Shown here: positions 24,201 to 32,787 of the stretch, in pieces | Position numbering within the stretch: position 1 is the first letter of the stretch | How the letters are laid out: each line of letters opens with the position of its first letter | Source: Dietzia timorensis | Lineage (GTDB): Bacteria > Actinomycetota > Actinomycetes > Mycobacteriales > Mycobacteriaceae | Direction: 5' to 3' | Assembly: GCF_001659785.1 (NCBI RefSeq) | Contig: NZ_CP015961.1 | Coordinates: forward strand, 2,170,001-2,234,000 | DNA: 64,000 nucleotides | The notes under the pieces: generated by a model | Seen by the model: the letters and a program-made list of their open reading frames with translations, nothing else | What the model was told of the DNA's origin: nothing | The model's database searches: none | Position numbers and translations under genes: made by a program

Positions 24201-25027
24201 AATATGCGGGGCTCGGCTTCGAGTACGGCTACTCCGTGGGCAACCCCGAGGCGCTGGTGCTGTGGGAGGCGCAGTTCGGCGACTTCGTCAACGGTGCGCA
24301 GACGATCATCGACGAGTACATCTCCTCCGGCGAGGCCAAGTGGGGACAGAAGTCTGCGGTCACGCTGCTACTTCCGCACGGCCACGAGGGCATGGGCCCG
24401 GACCACACCTCGGCCCGCCTCGAGCGATTCCTGCAGCTGTGCGCCGAGGGATCGATGACCGTCGCACAGCCCTCGACGCCGGCGAACTACTTCCACCTGC
24501 TTCGCCGGCACGCGAAGGGCATCGCCCGCCCGCTCATCGTCGCGACCCCGAAGTCGATGCTGCGTAACAAGAAGGCCGTCTCGCCGGTCGAGGACTTCAC
24601 CTCGGGCAAGTTCCGCTCCGTCCTCGACGACCCGACCTTCACGGCGGGCTCGGGCAAGGATCCCGAGAAGGTCACCACCATGCTGTTGGTATCCGGAAAG
24701 CTCTACTACGAGCTCGCCGCCCGGCAGGAGAAGGAGGACCGCGACGATATCGCCGTCGTCCGTCTCGAGCAGCTGCATCCGGTGCCCTACCGCCGGCTCA
24801 CCGACGCCCTCAAGCACTACCCGAACCTCAAGCAGGTCCGCTGGGTCCAGGAGGAGCCTGCCAACCAGGGCGCGTGGCCGTTCCTCGCGCTCGAGCTGCC
24901 CGAGGTAGTCGAGGGCTGGCCGCCGATGAAGCTCGTCTCCCGCCGCGCCATGGCCGCCACCTCCACCGGCCTGTCGAAGGTGCACGCCGTCGAGCAGAAG
25001 CAACTCGTCGACGAGGCGTTCGAATAG
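21263..25027 (+). CDS. kgd: multifunctional 2-oxoglutarate decarboxylase/dehydrogenase E1-E2 (Kgd/SucA/OdhA)
   Basis: 1254 residues, the fused actinobacterial TCA enzyme that decarboxylates 2-oxoglutarate with thiamine diphosphate and passes the succinyl group on, or forms succinic semialdehyde/2-hydroxy-3-oxoadipate. Order: short E1-type N-terminus ([13 protein letters not shown], 1-40); Lys/Ala/Pro-rich linker (about 45-115); E2 succinyltransferase core (about 120-360, ending with [15 protein letters not shown] and [13 protein letters not shown], the catalytic His); ThDP E1 domain from about 400 with [12 protein letters not shown] and the ThDP site NGDDPEA. Such enzymes lack a lipoyl domain and are inhibited by OdhI/GarA. 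GTG start; GGAAGG lies about 12 nt upstream. Monocistronic with a very strong terminator. Confidence 0.97.
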   Translation: MSVQDSQFGQNQWLVDEMYERFRSDPDSVDASWHEYFEKNGAPSAPSVSGGDEKAPAAEKKPTQAEKKPAAKKAPSAKSDKPATKAASSQPPASDDAESKASQKNERPRSDADRAKRSSSAMLPDVPDFQPPAEPENKVLRGAANAIVKNMTKSLEIPTATSVRAVPAKLMIDNRVVINNHLKRTHGGKISFTHLIGYAMVQAVKAHPSMNNHFAEVDGKPNMVTPSGINLGLAIDLVNKDGSRTLVVAAIKNTERMNFREFLDAYEDIVKRARVGKLGMDDFSGVTISLTNPGGIGTVHSMPRLTANQGTILGVGAMEYPAEFQGASEEKLADQGIGKITTLTSTYDHRIIQGAESGEFLREIHRLLLDDSFYDVIFSALRIPYEPVRWRRDITDPRVDKDARVLELIAAYRNRGHLMADVDPLDGMHAFNRREVHPDLDVNTHELTLWDLDRKFSVGGFVGKDKMKLRDVLSVLRAAYCRKIGIEYTHIIENEQRMWLQERLEGVNDKPTNAEQKYILSQVNAAEAFETFLQTKYVGQKRFSLEGAESVIPMMDAVIDQAADYSLDEVVIGMPHRGRLNVLANIVGKPYGAIFTEFEGNMDPSAAHGSGDVKYHLGASGTHYQMFGDNEITVSLTANPSHLEAVDPVLEGIVRAKQDELPAEQAANFPIVPLMLHGDAAFAGQGVVPETLNLALLDGYTTGGTVHIVVNNQIGFTTAPESGRSSQYATDIAKGFGVPIFHVNGDDPEACVRVAKLAMDFRQEFHKDVVIDLICFRRRGHNEADDPSMTQPKMYEIIDNKLGVREVYTRDLVGRGDITEAEADTALRDFQGQLEQVFKEVRELEKHAVKPSRSIEAEQPLPSSLVTAVDEDLIHEIGDAFGVLPESFTIHQRVKPVYEHRQKMAYNGGIDWAFAELLAIGTLVQEGRTVRLAGQDSRRGTFTQRHAVVVDKEDSSVYSPLAHLPSGEGSFNVYNSALTEYAGLGFEYGYSVGNPEALVLWEAQFGDFVNGAQTIIDEYISSGEAKWGQKSAVTLLLPHGHEGMGPDHTSARLERFLQLCAEGSMTVAQPSTPANYFHLLRRHAKGIARPLIVATPKSMLRNKKAVSPVEDFTSGKFRSVLDDPTFTAGSGKDPEKVTTMLLVSGKLYYELAARQEKEDRDDIAVVRLEQLHPVPYRRLTDALKHYPNLKQVRWVQEEPANQGAWPFLALELPEVVEGWPPMKLVSRRAMAATSTGLSKVHAVEQKQLVDEAFE

Positions 25028-25060
25028 CCCGAGCCCCGGGGACTCAGGTCCCGCGGACGA

Positions 25061-25103
25061 GATCCGCCCCTCTCGCAGCAGCGCGCTGCGAGAGGGGCGG
25101 ATC
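25061..25103 (+). terminator. intrinsic terminator of kgd
   Basis: A perfect 19-bp stem (GATCCGCCCCTCTCGCAGC and its complement) with a 5-nt loop, directly followed by TTTTCTAT, 33 bp after the kgd stop. It may also serve the convergent dioxygenase gene from the other side. Confidence 0.93.
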
Positions 25104-25148
25104 TTTTCTATGTATGACGGCGGGCCCGCGACGCCCCCGCTGACCTGA

Positions 25149-25949
25149 TCAGGCTGCGGTGTAACTCGTCATCGATAGCGAGCCCCACGTGTAGCCCTTG
25201 TCGAAGGATTCGGCCCTGCGGCCGAGAGCCGCCGTCCACGCTGCGGCGTGGACGACCGGAAGGAAGTGATCTGGCGTCGGCACGGCACGGGCGAAATCGG
25301 GGTGCTCGAGAATCTCGAGAATATCTTCGGGCCTGTGCACGAGCAGTTCCTCGACTGCGTCGTCGAACCGATGCGCCCACGCTTCGCCGGTGTCCCCGAC
25401 TGCCGGGTTGACCATCCGCAGGTTATGTACCACGTTTCCGCTACCGAGAAGGAGCACGTTGTCATCGGCGAGCTCTGCCACCTTCGTGCCCAGGTTGAAG
25501 TGATACTCCGGCGACTTCGTGGCATTGAGCGATAGCTGCGCCACCGGGACGTCGGCCTCCGGCAGCACGTGCGTGAGAACCGACCATGCCCCGTGGTCGA
25601 GGCCCCACGAATCCTCGTCGGCTCCAACCCACTGCGGTCGAGCCAGCTGTTCCACCTGGGAGACGAGCTCGGGTGCACCGTCTGCCGGGTATCGGAACTC
25701 CGACAGCTCCTGCGGGAACCCGAAGAAGTCGTGAATCGTGCGCGGCTTCGACATTGCCGTCACCGCCGTCGCCCCGATAAACCAATGCGCGGAGACCGTG
25801 AGCACGGCGCGCGGACGCTGCGGAAGCGACCTGCCGAGCTTCTTCCATTCCTGCGTCCACGCGTTATCTTCGATGGCGTTATTGGGCGCCCCGTGACCGA
25901 TGAAGACCGCGGGCTGACGGCCCGAGACGGTCACGCTATTGTCGGACAT
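25149..25949 (-). CDS. class III extradiol ring-cleavage dioxygenase (DODA/YgiD type)
   Basis: About 266 residues, the usual size for 4,5-DOPA extradiol dioxygenase-like enzymes, which use a non-heme divalent metal to open catecholic rings. Metal-site histidines are visible in FIGHGAP near the N-terminus, VSAHW near residue 55, LDHGAW near 118, and GSGNVVHNLR near 170. Start at ATG 25949, preceded by AAGGAAGG 7 nt upstream; a longer frame to 25985 is less likely. No aromatic catabolic neighbours, so the natural substrate is unknown. Confidence 0.87.
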   Translation of the reverse strand: MSDNSVTVSGRQPAVFIGHGAPNNAIEDNAWTQEWKKLGRSLPQRPRAVLTVSAHWFIGATAVTAMSKPRTIHDFFGFPQELSEFRYPADGAPELVSQVEQLARPQWVGADEDSWGLDHGAWSVLTHVLPEADVPVAQLSLNATKSPEYHFNLGTKVAELADDNVLLLGSGNVVHNLRMVNPAVGDTGEAWAHRFDDAVEELLVHRPEDILEILEHPDFARAVPTPDHFLPVVHAAAWTAALGRRAESFDKGYTWGSLSMTSYTAA

Positions 25950-26146
25950 GATGATCCTTCCTTCACGCGAAGTGACAACATCCATTTAGTTGATACATCA
26001 ACATTAACTCATTCGGGGCCACACCGGTAGTGCCTTGCACCGCTTTCATTCCCGTTCCACCATCCGGCGCCGATGGTGGAATAAGATCGCTGCGTAGTCT
26101 TCGATCCCTTACTTAACTCCACCATCACCGCCGAGGAGCGTTGCCC

Positions 26147-27253
26147 GTGTCTCCCTCTTCATTCGGATTCGACAAGATCGTCCCGAATCTGGGCACCAAC
26201 CCGTTCGGCTCCTCCAAGCAGGGCACGGCGCCCGGCGGCCCCAATGTTCCCGCCGAACGCGCTGTCGTCGATTGCGCGGTATATGTCGACGGGGCGCGCG
26301 TGCCCGGGCAGCGGAATCACCGCACCGCTCTCGAATATGTGCGCAGCCGCGGTGAGGGATTCGTATGGATCGGACTTTTCGAGCCGGACGCACGGCAGAT
26401 GGCGGGAATCGCGGAGATCTTCGGGCTCCACGAGCTCGTTTCCGAGGACGCCACGGCCGGTGGGCAGCGCCCCAAACTCGAGCGTTACGACGACACTTTG
26501 GTGCTCAACCTGCGCACCGTCGACTACCGTGAGCACGACTCGGTCAAGAGCGCAAAGGAGATCGTAGCAACCGGCGATATTCTCATCGTCGCCTCGCACG
26601 AGTTCGTTCTGACCGTTCGGCACGGCGACTTCGGTGGTCTTGCTCACCTGCGGAGCCACATGGAAGAGCGCCCTGAGCTCCTGACGCTTGGCCCTTCTGC
26701 GGTGATGCATGCGGTCGCCGACCACATCGTCGATGCATACATCATGGTCGCCGATGCGGTCGAGGTCGATGTGGAGGAGCTCGAATCGGTGGTGTTCTCG
26801 CCGAACGAGAACCTGGAGATCGAACACATCTATCTCCTCAAGCGCGAAGCACTCGAGCTCAAGCACACCATCACGCCCCTGGGCACGCCCCTTCGGCGGC
26901 TCACGCAGGACGAGTTCGAGGTGGTGGCCCCCGAGATCCGGCACTACTTCCGCGACGTGCTCGATCACCATACTCTCGTCGCCGAAGATGTCACCGGATA
27001 CGACGAGCGCCTGACATCGCTGGTCAATGCTGCGATCGCCCGGGCGGGAAACAAACAGAATCAGGACATGCGGCGTATCTCGGCATGGGTCGCGATCGCC
27101 GCCGTCCCCACGATGATTGCCGGCATCTACGGCATGAACTTCGACAACATGCCGGACCTGCACTTCAAGTACGGCTACTACGCCGTCCTGGCCTTCATGC
27201 TCGCGATCTGCGTTTTTCTGTACTGGCTCTTTCGTCGCAACAAGTGGCTCTGA
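26147..27253 (+). CDS. corA: CorA family magnesium/cobalt transporter
   Basis: About 368 residues. A large soluble N-terminal domain (about 1-300) with long helices is followed by two C-terminal membrane helices; the signature YGMNF (GMN motif) sits at the end of the first, near residue 325. CorA forms a pentameric channel in the cytoplasmic membrane for Mg2+ uptake. Start chosen at GTG 26147 because GAGGAG lies 8 nt upstream; the TTG at 26141 is too close to it. The stop codon directly abuts the stop of the convergent lipoprotein gene. Confidence 0.93.
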   Translation: MSPSSFGFDKIVPNLGTNPFGSSKQGTAPGGPNVPAERAVVDCAVYVDGARVPGQRNHRTALEYVRSRGEGFVWIGLFEPDARQMAGIAEIFGLHELVSEDATAGGQRPKLERYDDTLVLNLRTVDYREHDSVKSAKEIVATGDILIVASHEFVLTVRHGDFGGLAHLRSHMEERPELLTLGPSAVMHAVADHIVDAYIMVADAVEVDVEELESVVFSPNENLEIEHIYLLKREALELKHTITPLGTPLRRLTQDEFEVVAPEIRHYFRDVLDHHTLVAEDVTGYDERLTSLVNAAIARAGNKQNQDMRRISAWVAIAAVPTMIAGIYGMNFDNMPDLHFKYGYYAVLAFMLAICVFLYWLFRRNKWL

Positions 27254-28261
27254 CTAACCAGCATCCAGGGACGACTCGAAACCGTTGTCGTTGAGCCAAC
27301 CAGACGCAGCCGCGATAGCGTGCGTACGGCCGGACTCGACTGCGGCGTTGAGCTTGATCATTTCTTGCGTGCTCATCTTTCGGGACACCTTGGCCAGGAC
27401 CTCTTGGTCCTCCTCGCTCAACGAACCGGAGGCGAAAACGGGTACCGGAGTCTGCGCCTGGATGAGGTTGCGATCGTCGTCGAGGCGAACCATGTCTGGT
27501 GGGAAGAGCGCCGGATCACTGCTATAGGTTATTCCCGCTCCGACGTCGCCGCTGCGCAGTGCCTCGCGGATCTCGGTCGGATTCGGGTAATCGGTCACGA
27601 CATCCGAGAATTGGCAGTCGTACCCGCGAAGCGCGCTGCGCACTTCCGGCGCGAGCGCGGTCTGGGGCGATACCGCGAGGCGAAGCTCGCCACAACGACC
27701 CGAGAGGTCGGACATCGTTCGCACGTTCATCGTCGTCGAGGTGTGCTCGGTGACGACCACAACCGGCTTGTCCTGCCCCCTGGCTGCGGGGCCGACGCTC
27801 ACGGTGTCCGGGATGGAAGCTTCGAGCTGGTCGTATACCTCGGTCGCGGACATCGCAGAATCGGCCGCGCCGGAGGAATCAGCGCCTTCGACGTCATCCA
27901 GCAATTGTCCGGAGTAGCCAATGGTGAAATCGGACGTGCCGGCGAGGACCTTGTCGGTAGCGTCGGTAGTCGTCCCGGCCGGTTCGGCGATCTCCACGAG
28001 GACGCCCTCGCGTCGCAGGGCGAGCGCGTACACGTCGGTGAGCACCTCGTGCCCGATGACCTCGGATGGGGCGACAGTGAGCGCGTCGCTTGACGGGTAG
28101 GTGGGCACCATATCGTTGGGCACCGCGCACGCGGCGAGGGTCGCTGCCACCGTCACGGCGCACACGCTGACCCCGGCCCGCCTCGACAAACGTTGTGCGA
28201 TTCGCTTCACGCCTTCAGTACCTGTGCCCTTCGCTCGTAGTCTCTCCAACGGACTCGCCAC
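27254..28261 (-). CDS. orphan osmoprotectant-type (OpuAC-like) substrate-binding lipoprotein
   Basis: About 335 residues. A basic N-terminus, hydrophobic segment and lipobox LAAC (Cys near residue 45, or 28 if GTG 28210 is used) predict export and lipid anchoring. The mature part resembles glycine betaine/choline-type binding proteins of ABC importers: LTVAPSEVIGHEVLTDVYALALRREG, a substrate-loop segment DFTIGYSGQLLDD, and YNP/EIREALRSGDVGAGITYSSDPAL. No permease or ATPase gene is nearby. GTG 28261 has GAGAGGG about 5 nt upstream and follows the SUFU gene stop by 10 bp; GTG 28210 gives a more usual signal peptide length. Ligand unknown. Confidence 0.78.
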   Translation of the reverse strand: MASPLERLRAKGTGTEGVKRIAQRLSRRAGVSVCAVTVAATLAACAVPNDMVPTYPSSDALTVAPSEVIGHEVLTDVYALALRREGVLVEIAEPAGTTTDATDKVLAGTSDFTIGYSGQLLDDVEGADSSGAADSAMSATEVYDQLEASIPDTVSVGPAARGQDKPVVVVTEHTSTTMNVRTMSDLSGRCGELRLAVSPQTALAPEVRSALRGYDCQFSDVVTDYPNPTEIREALRSGDVGAGITYSSDPALFPPDMVRLDDDRNLIQAQTPVPVFASGSLSEEDQEVLAKVSRKMSTQEMIKLNAAVESGRTHAIAAASGWLNDNGFESSLDAG

Positions 28262-28271
28262 CGCCGCCCTC

Positions 28272-28856
28272 TCAGTCGCGGGGCTGAACGGCGGAGCGGT
28301 CGGGGTCGAGAATATCGACCCCCGCCTCCGTCCACGCCTCGCGCAGAGTGTCCGCGCTCTTGAGGCGAACCCACGCCGCCTCGGTCTGCGTGACCGGAAC
28401 CGCCTGGTAGACGACCACGTCGGCACCCCAATCCCCCGCAACATCCGGCACCGGGGACGGCGTCAGGATGACAGCGGTGAACGACGATCCCGGCCACAAC
28501 GGCGATTCGAGGTCGATGAGCAGACCCTCGCGAAGCACAACACCCTCCACAGAGGGACTTGCTGCAATCATGGCCAAAGTTTTGCCAACGGCATCGATGC
28601 CGCGCCGAACACCGAGCACGATTTCCGCGCGCGGGGCACCCGGGTCGGGGTTGATCGCCTCCGGATCCATCGGGTGAGCCGAGCACCCGAGAGAGGAATA
28701 CCATACGACATCGTCGTCGCCGGACCCGGAGTCGGGCACGAAGCGGAGAAGCCGCATGGGTTCGTTGCCGAGGAACGTGATCTGGGCCTCGTCGCGGTGA
28801 TAACCGGAGAAATGCTGGTCCAGTTGCTCGGATACGGCGGTAGTGACGTCGCTCAT
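28272..28856 (-). CDS. suppressor-of-fused (SUFU) domain protein
   Basis: About 194 residues. The sequence matches the bacterial SUFU-like family by features such as EQLDQHFSGY at the start, WYSSLGCSAHPMD, RAEIVLGVR and WPGSSFTAVILTPS; these bacterial proteins have no established biochemical role, and related proteins occur as immunity proteins in toxin systems. No toxin gene is adjacent. Start at ATG 28856 because AGGAGG lies 6 nt upstream. It is followed within 10 bp by the binding-protein gene, so the two are probably cotranscribed. Confidence 0.7.
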   Translation of the reverse strand: MSDVTTAVSEQLDQHFSGYHRDEAQITFLGNEPMRLLRFVPDSGSGDDDVVWYSSLGCSAHPMDPEAINPDPGAPRAEIVLGVRRGIDAVGKTLAMIAASPSVEGVVLREGLLIDLESPLWPGSSFTAVILTPSPVPDVAGDWGADVVVYQAVPVTQTEAAWVRLKSADTLREAWTEAGVDILDPDRSAVQPRD

Positions 28857-28866
28857 CGAATGCCTC

Positions 28867-29370
28867 CTAGGCCGGCCGCATGCCGAGGCGGTACAACTCG
28901 TCGCGCACCTTCTCGGCGCCATCGGGCTCGCAGAGGATGTCGTAGCGGTTGGCCACGAGCTGAGACGTAGACGCGAAATCCCGCTGCCCGCGGGTGGCCG
29001 CGTAGCTGATCGCCGCGCCGATCATGCCGAAGATCCCGCCGCCGATGATGCCGAAGAGCACCGGACCGAGTATCTCGGTGGCAAAGATGCCGAGCATGAG
29101 CCCGATGAACAAGCCGAACCACACGCCCGTCATGAGTCCGCTGAGCAACACCCGTCCCCACGACAGTCGCCCCATAACGCGCTCGACCTGCATGAGGTCG
29201 ACGCCGACTATCGTCACCTTCTCTACGGGGAAATCGTGGTCCGCGAGATGGTCGACGGCACGCTGGGCCTCAAGGTAGGTCGCGTACGAGGCGACGACCC
29301 ATCCGGTCGGCGGTGTGGGCACGCTTCGCGACTGTGCCCTGCCACGGTTCTGACTGTTCGCCGACGTCAT
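28867..29370 (-). CDS. general stress protein-like membrane protein (Rv1234-like)
   Basis: 167 residues. After a disordered start, WVVASYATYLEAQRAVDHLADHDFPVEKVTIVG resembles the GSP17M/YflT-type domain, followed by one long hydrophobic region (residues about 72-118, LLSGLMTGVWFGLFIGLMLGIF and GPVLFGIIGGGIFGMIGAA) likely to form two membrane helices with Gly-rich packing, then a soluble tail ending ELYRLGMRPA. This pattern is shared by an actinobacterial family near mrp and corA. Start at ATG 29370; AGGAGGAAGG lies rather far (about 12-17 nt) upstream. Function unknown; the family is stress-associated in some bacteria. Confidence 0.72.
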   Translation of the reverse strand: MTSANSQNRGRAQSRSVPTPPTGWVVASYATYLEAQRAVDHLADHDFPVEKVTIVGVDLMQVERVMGRLSWGRVLLSGLMTGVWFGLFIGLMLGIFATEILGPVLFGIIGGGIFGMIGAAISYAATRGQRDFASTSQLVANRYDILCEPDGAEKVRDELYRLGMRPA

Positions 29371-29422
29371 CTCGTGAACACGTCCTTCCTCCTGCGCATG
29401 GTGTGCGATCGCTGTCCCAACG

Positions 29423-30436
29423 CTACGGCCCCGTCCAGATTCCGGCGGCCTCGGCCTTGTCTCGGACCGTGAGCGCCATTTTACGTCCCGCCTCGTCGAC
29501 CATTTCGTCGCCGACCATGATCGCGCCGCGAGCGCCCCCTGCAATGGAGGTCGACCGCTCGTATGCCGCGAGTATCTCCGCGGCGCGGTCGATGTCCTCC
29601 GTTCGCGGGGTGAACACCTCGTTGCCCTTGTCGACCTGCGACGGATGCAGGACCCATTTCCCGTCGTACCCGAGGCCCGCGGTGTGGCGGGCGGCTTTCT
29701 CGAAGCCCTCGACGTCTCGAACCTTGACATACGGTCCGTCGATGGCCTGAATTCCGTGTGCTCGGGCGGAGACGAGGATTCGCGTGAGCGGATAGTGGTA
29801 CGCGTCGCCGACTGCGTACCCCTCCGGCTGCGCGCCGACCGTGAGCGAACGCATCCCCATAGAGGCCATGAAGTCCCCCGGTCCGAATACGAGCGACACC
29901 ACGCGCGGACTTGCCGCGGCGATCGCGTCGACGTTGACCAGTCCCATCCCATCTTCGATCTGAGGCTGCATACCGATAGCGCCCTCGACGAGCCCGTGAG
30001 AGCGCTCGAGCTGGCGCAGAATGAGGTCGACCGCCGCGACCTCCGTGGCCTCGCGCACCTTCGGCACTATGACGGTATCCAATGGGACTCTTCGCCCCTC
30101 CGCGCCCGCACCCGCTTCGGCCTCGACACGCGCCGCGAGACCGGAGACCACATCGGTGAGGTCGCCCACCGTGTACTCCGTATCCCACGCATTGACGCGC
30201 ACGGCGAGCTGTCGTGCGCTGAAGCCACCGGCCGACAGCGCCTCGACGACCCGGGAGCGCGCCTCGAGCTTCGCGGGACCCGCCACGGCGTCCTCGAGAT
30301 CCAGGAACACTTCATCGGCATCGAGCCCGGTCGCCTTGGCCAGCATCTTCGCGCTGGAACCGGGAACGGCGAGCGTCGTCCGTCTGGCGGCTCGACGTAG
30401 TCCGGCGATGATTTCGAAGGGATTGTCGGAGCTCAT
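29423..30436 (-). CDS. HpcH/HpaI aldolase family protein (CitE-like CoA-ester lyase)
   Basis: About 337 residues, a TIM-barrel lyase of the citrate lyase beta subunit/malyl-CoA lyase type. Conserved features: LAVPGSSAKMLAKA near residue 24, EVFLDLEDAVAGPAK (the Asp-Glu metal site region) near 42, VRVNAWDTEY, IEDGMGLVNVDAI and LVFGPGDFMASMG. CitE-like actinobacterial enzymes act on citramalyl- or malyl-CoA-like substrates with Mg2+; which one cannot be told. Start ATG 30436 has AGGAAGG about 9 nt upstream. It lies alone between the stress protein and the divergent MgtE-N gene. Confidence 0.83.
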   Translation of the reverse strand: MSSDNPFEIIAGLRRAARRTTLAVPGSSAKMLAKATGLDADEVFLDLEDAVAGPAKLEARSRVVEALSAGGFSARQLAVRVNAWDTEYTVGDLTDVVSGLAARVEAEAGAGAEGRRVPLDTVIVPKVREATEVAAVDLILRQLERSHGLVEGAIGMQPQIEDGMGLVNVDAIAAASPRVVSLVFGPGDFMASMGMRSLTVGAQPEGYAVGDAYHYPLTRILVSARAHGIQAIDGPYVKVRDVEGFEKAARHTAGLGYDGKWVLHPSQVDKGNEVFTPRTEDIDRAAEILAAYERSTSIAGGARGAIMVGDEMVDEAGRKMALTVRDKAEAAGIWTGP

Positions 30437-30550
30437 GCGCACCCGCCTTCCTGCAGCTTCTTCGGCCCGACGTTTCGCGCGGGGGCAGCGCTAGCGGGGG
30501 CCTCAAAACCGGTCTGCCCCACCACTGTGAGCGTTTGATCGGAAATTTCG

Positions 30551-30556
30551 TAATGT
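30551..30556 (+). promoter_or_regulatory. -10 box of the MgtE-N/CBS gene
   Basis: TAATGT, 7 nt before the ATG at 30564, with no Shine-Dalgarno between. A leaderless transcript is likely. Confidence 0.45.
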
Positions 30557-30563
30557 TGTCACT

Positions 30564-31901
30564 ATGTCAACGAGCAAAGTCTTCGTAGCCAGGCTAGCCG
30601 GAATGCCCGTCACCGGGCCCGATGGTGACGAAATCGGGCGCATTCGGGACGTCGTTGTCACCAAACGCACCGATAGTCTGCCGCCCCGAGTACTGGGCCT
30701 CGTCGTCGAGCTGCCCACGAGGCGCCGCATTTTCGTCCCGATCCTTCGCGTGTCCGCGATCGAACCGACTGCGGTTTCTCTCGCATCGGGCGTGATCAAT
30801 CTGCATAAGTTCTCCGTTCGCGAGGCGGAAGCGCTCGTTCTCGGCGAGGTCATCGATACCGTCGTTACGATCAAGGACGCTCAGGGCACGACGAACGGGG
30901 ATCTTGGCGCAAACGTGCGCCAATCCCGCATCGTCGATATCGAGATCGAGAAGCAGCGCAGCCGCGACTGGACGATTTCGCGAGTGGCGGTGCAGCCGCG
31001 CCGACGCGGACGGATCGGTCGCCGTGGCGCAGTGAGCGTCGTCGACTGGGAGGAGCTGGTCCGTGAACAGACCGAAGGCAAGCTCCAGGATTCCGGAGAC
31101 GCTGCTCATCTGTTGTCGGAGTTCGAGGACATGCGCGTACCGGACGTGGCTCGTGCCATGCGCGAGCTTCCCGAGCAGCGCCGCCTTGCCGTGGCGATGG
31201 CACTCGATGACGAGCGGCTCGCCGATGTTCTCCAGGAGCTGCCACACGACGAGGCGACGGAGATCGTGACCCACCTCGAACTCGCTCGTGCGGCGGACGT
31301 CCTCGAGGTCATGGACCACGACGATGCCGCGGACCTCCTCACCGAACTTCCCGACTCGGAAGCCGAGACTTTCTTGTCGATGATGAACCCGTCCGAATCG
31401 GGATCGGTCCGCCGCCTCATGCAGTTCGACCCGAACACCGCCGGCGGCGTCATGACTCCGGAGCCGATCGTCCTCGACCCGCAGACCACCGTCGCCGAGG
31501 CCCTCGCGCACTGCCGGAACCCCGAACTCAGTCCCGCCGTCGCCTCGCTCGTCTTCGTCGTGCGCCCACCGACCGCAACCCCGACAGGCCGCTACCTCGG
31601 TAGCGTCCACATACAGTCGCTCCTTCGAGAACCCCCCTCGTCCATGGTCGCCGAAATCCTCGACTCCTCGCTATCCCAGCTGCGACCGGATGACTCGATC
31701 AACGCGATAACGCGCTACTTCGCGACCTATAACCTCGTGTGCGGGCCGGTGGTCGACGACGAAGGGCACCTACTCGGGGCGGTCTCCGTCGACGACCTGC
31801 TCGACAACCTGCTGCCGAAGAACTGGCGAGACCTCGACATCCACGACGGCGACACCCAGGACGACTCGAACTCCACCAAGCGACAGGGGGCACGCGCATG
31901 A
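30564..31901 (+). CDS. MgtE N-terminal plus CBS domain protein, no membrane part (Rv1232c-like)
   Basis: 445 residues. A PRC-barrel-like N-terminus (about 1-140: GMPVTGPDGDEIGRIRDVVV and related strands) is followed by an MgtE N-domain of superhelical repeats (about 170-280: RRLAVAMALDDERLADVLQELP, EIVTHLE, DDAADLLTELPD) and a pair of CBS motifs (about 285-420: MTPEPIVLDP, SINAITRYFATYNLVCGPVVDD). MgtE channels continue into membrane helices after this unit; here none follow. It is coupled (ATGA overlap) to the DUF1003 gene, so a two-protein Mg2+-sensing or membrane complex is an attractive inference. Confidence 0.85.
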   Translation: MSTSKVFVARLAGMPVTGPDGDEIGRIRDVVVTKRTDSLPPRVLGLVVELPTRRRIFVPILRVSAIEPTAVSLASGVINLHKFSVREAEALVLGEVIDTVVTIKDAQGTTNGDLGANVRQSRIVDIEIEKQRSRDWTISRVAVQPRRRGRIGRRGAVSVVDWEELVREQTEGKLQDSGDAAHLLSEFEDMRVPDVARAMRELPEQRRLAVAMALDDERLADVLQELPHDEATEIVTHLELARAADVLEVMDHDDAADLLTELPDSEAETFLSMMNPSESGSVRRLMQFDPNTAGGVMTPEPIVLDPQTTVAEALAHCRNPELSPAVASLVFVVRPPTATPTGRYLGSVHIQSLLREPPSSMVAEILDSSLSQLRPDDSINAITRYFATYNLVCGPVVDDEGHLLGAVSVDDLLDNLLPKNWRDLDIHDGDTQDDSNSTKRQGARA

Positions 31902-32449
31902 AGGACAAGCACGCATCGGCCCAGGGAATGACGTCACTCAATCAGCCGGTAACGTCCCGCCGTCGTCCCCGCGTGAACATCGACCCGGACGCCGTGGGCC
32001 GCTATAGCGAGATGATCGCCCGTTTCTTCGGGACCGGCCGATATCTCATGATCCAGACCGTCGTCGTGGTCGTGTGGATCATCATCAACGTCTCTTGGGT
32101 AGCGTTCCGGTTCGACCCCTACCCCTTTATCCTGCTCAACCTCGCCTTTTCCACGCAGGCCGCCTACGCGGCACCGCTGATCCTCCTCGCACAGAACCGG
32201 CAAGAGGACCGAGACAAGGTCTCTATCCAGGAAGATCGCCTCCGCTCAACGCAGACCAAGGCCGACACCGAGTACATCACGCGAGAACTCGCCTCCGTCC
32301 GTCTCTCCCTCGGTGACACGGTGACTCGTGACTACCTGCGCCGTGAGCTGGACGACATCAAGGACGTTTTGGCCAGGGTGGAGACGCAATTGGCGGCGGG
32401 AGAAGCCGACGAGGACCAGCCCGCGGACCAAGCACGTCCGACGTCATAA
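31898..32449 (+). CDS. DUF1003 membrane protein
   Basis: 183 residues. Two membrane helices (about residues 48-66, YLMIQTVVVVVWIIINVSW, and 73-95, PYPFILLNLAFSTQAAYAAP, the latter carrying the family NLAFS...AAPLIL motif), then QNRQEDRD and a helical cytoplasmic tail with acidic end. DUF1003 has no established function. Its ATG overlaps the stop of the MgtE-N/CBS gene by 4 bp; the pair is conserved in mycobacteria (Rv1232c-Rv1231c by recall). Confidence 0.88.
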   Translation: MKDKHASAQGMTSLNQPVTSRRRPRVNIDPDAVGRYSEMIARFFGTGRYLMIQTVVVVVWIIINVSWVAFRFDPYPFILLNLAFSTQAAYAAPLILLAQNRQEDRDKVSIQEDRLRSTQTKADTEYITRELASVRLSLGDTVTRDYLRRELDDIKDVLARVETQLAAGEADEDQPADQARPTS

Positions 32450-32787
32450 CAAGAAAATAGAACGCCGCGAACACATAAACGTAAATTAATCTTGAGTGTG
32501 CGCACCTTGGCAAATGCGAGTGAGACCAAGGTAGGGAACCCGAGGCGACTCTCAGTTACCACTGTGACTGATGTGATTACGCTGACGGGCGAAACATTTT
32601 CGTCGAAAGATCTCTCAAATCACGCTGAACTTGGCTTACACTTCTCGTGTTGCATTTTTTCCGATGTGCCATCGAGCGGGCATTCGCCCCGACGATCACT
32701 TGTCCGTAACTTTCCGCCCACCCACCGGTGCGGAAAAGACGGTGACCACCGGCGCAACACGAAGAAACAGGGGAATTTTCCGGGTTT
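32450..32787 (+). promoter_or_regulatory. 338-bp intergenic region before the lytic transglycosylase
   Basis: No gene was seen. It contains an inverted repeat ACCTTGG (32504-32510) / CCAAGGT (32526-32532) with a 15-nt spacer, a T-run at about 32656-32661 and, near the end, AGGGG-type sequence upstream of the ATG at 32788. The length suggests a long leader; cell wall hydrolase genes in actinobacteria often have riboswitch leaders, but no such element could be confirmed by eye. Confidence 0.35.

Noticed and set aside
32450-32787. possible cyclic-di-AMP (ydaO) riboswitch before the lytic transglycosylase
   Set aside because: The position is suggestive and AGGGAACCC occurs, but the conserved core (for example the GGGGUGAAUC part) could not be matched, so no riboswitch is called. 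A covariance search with the ydaO model would decide.
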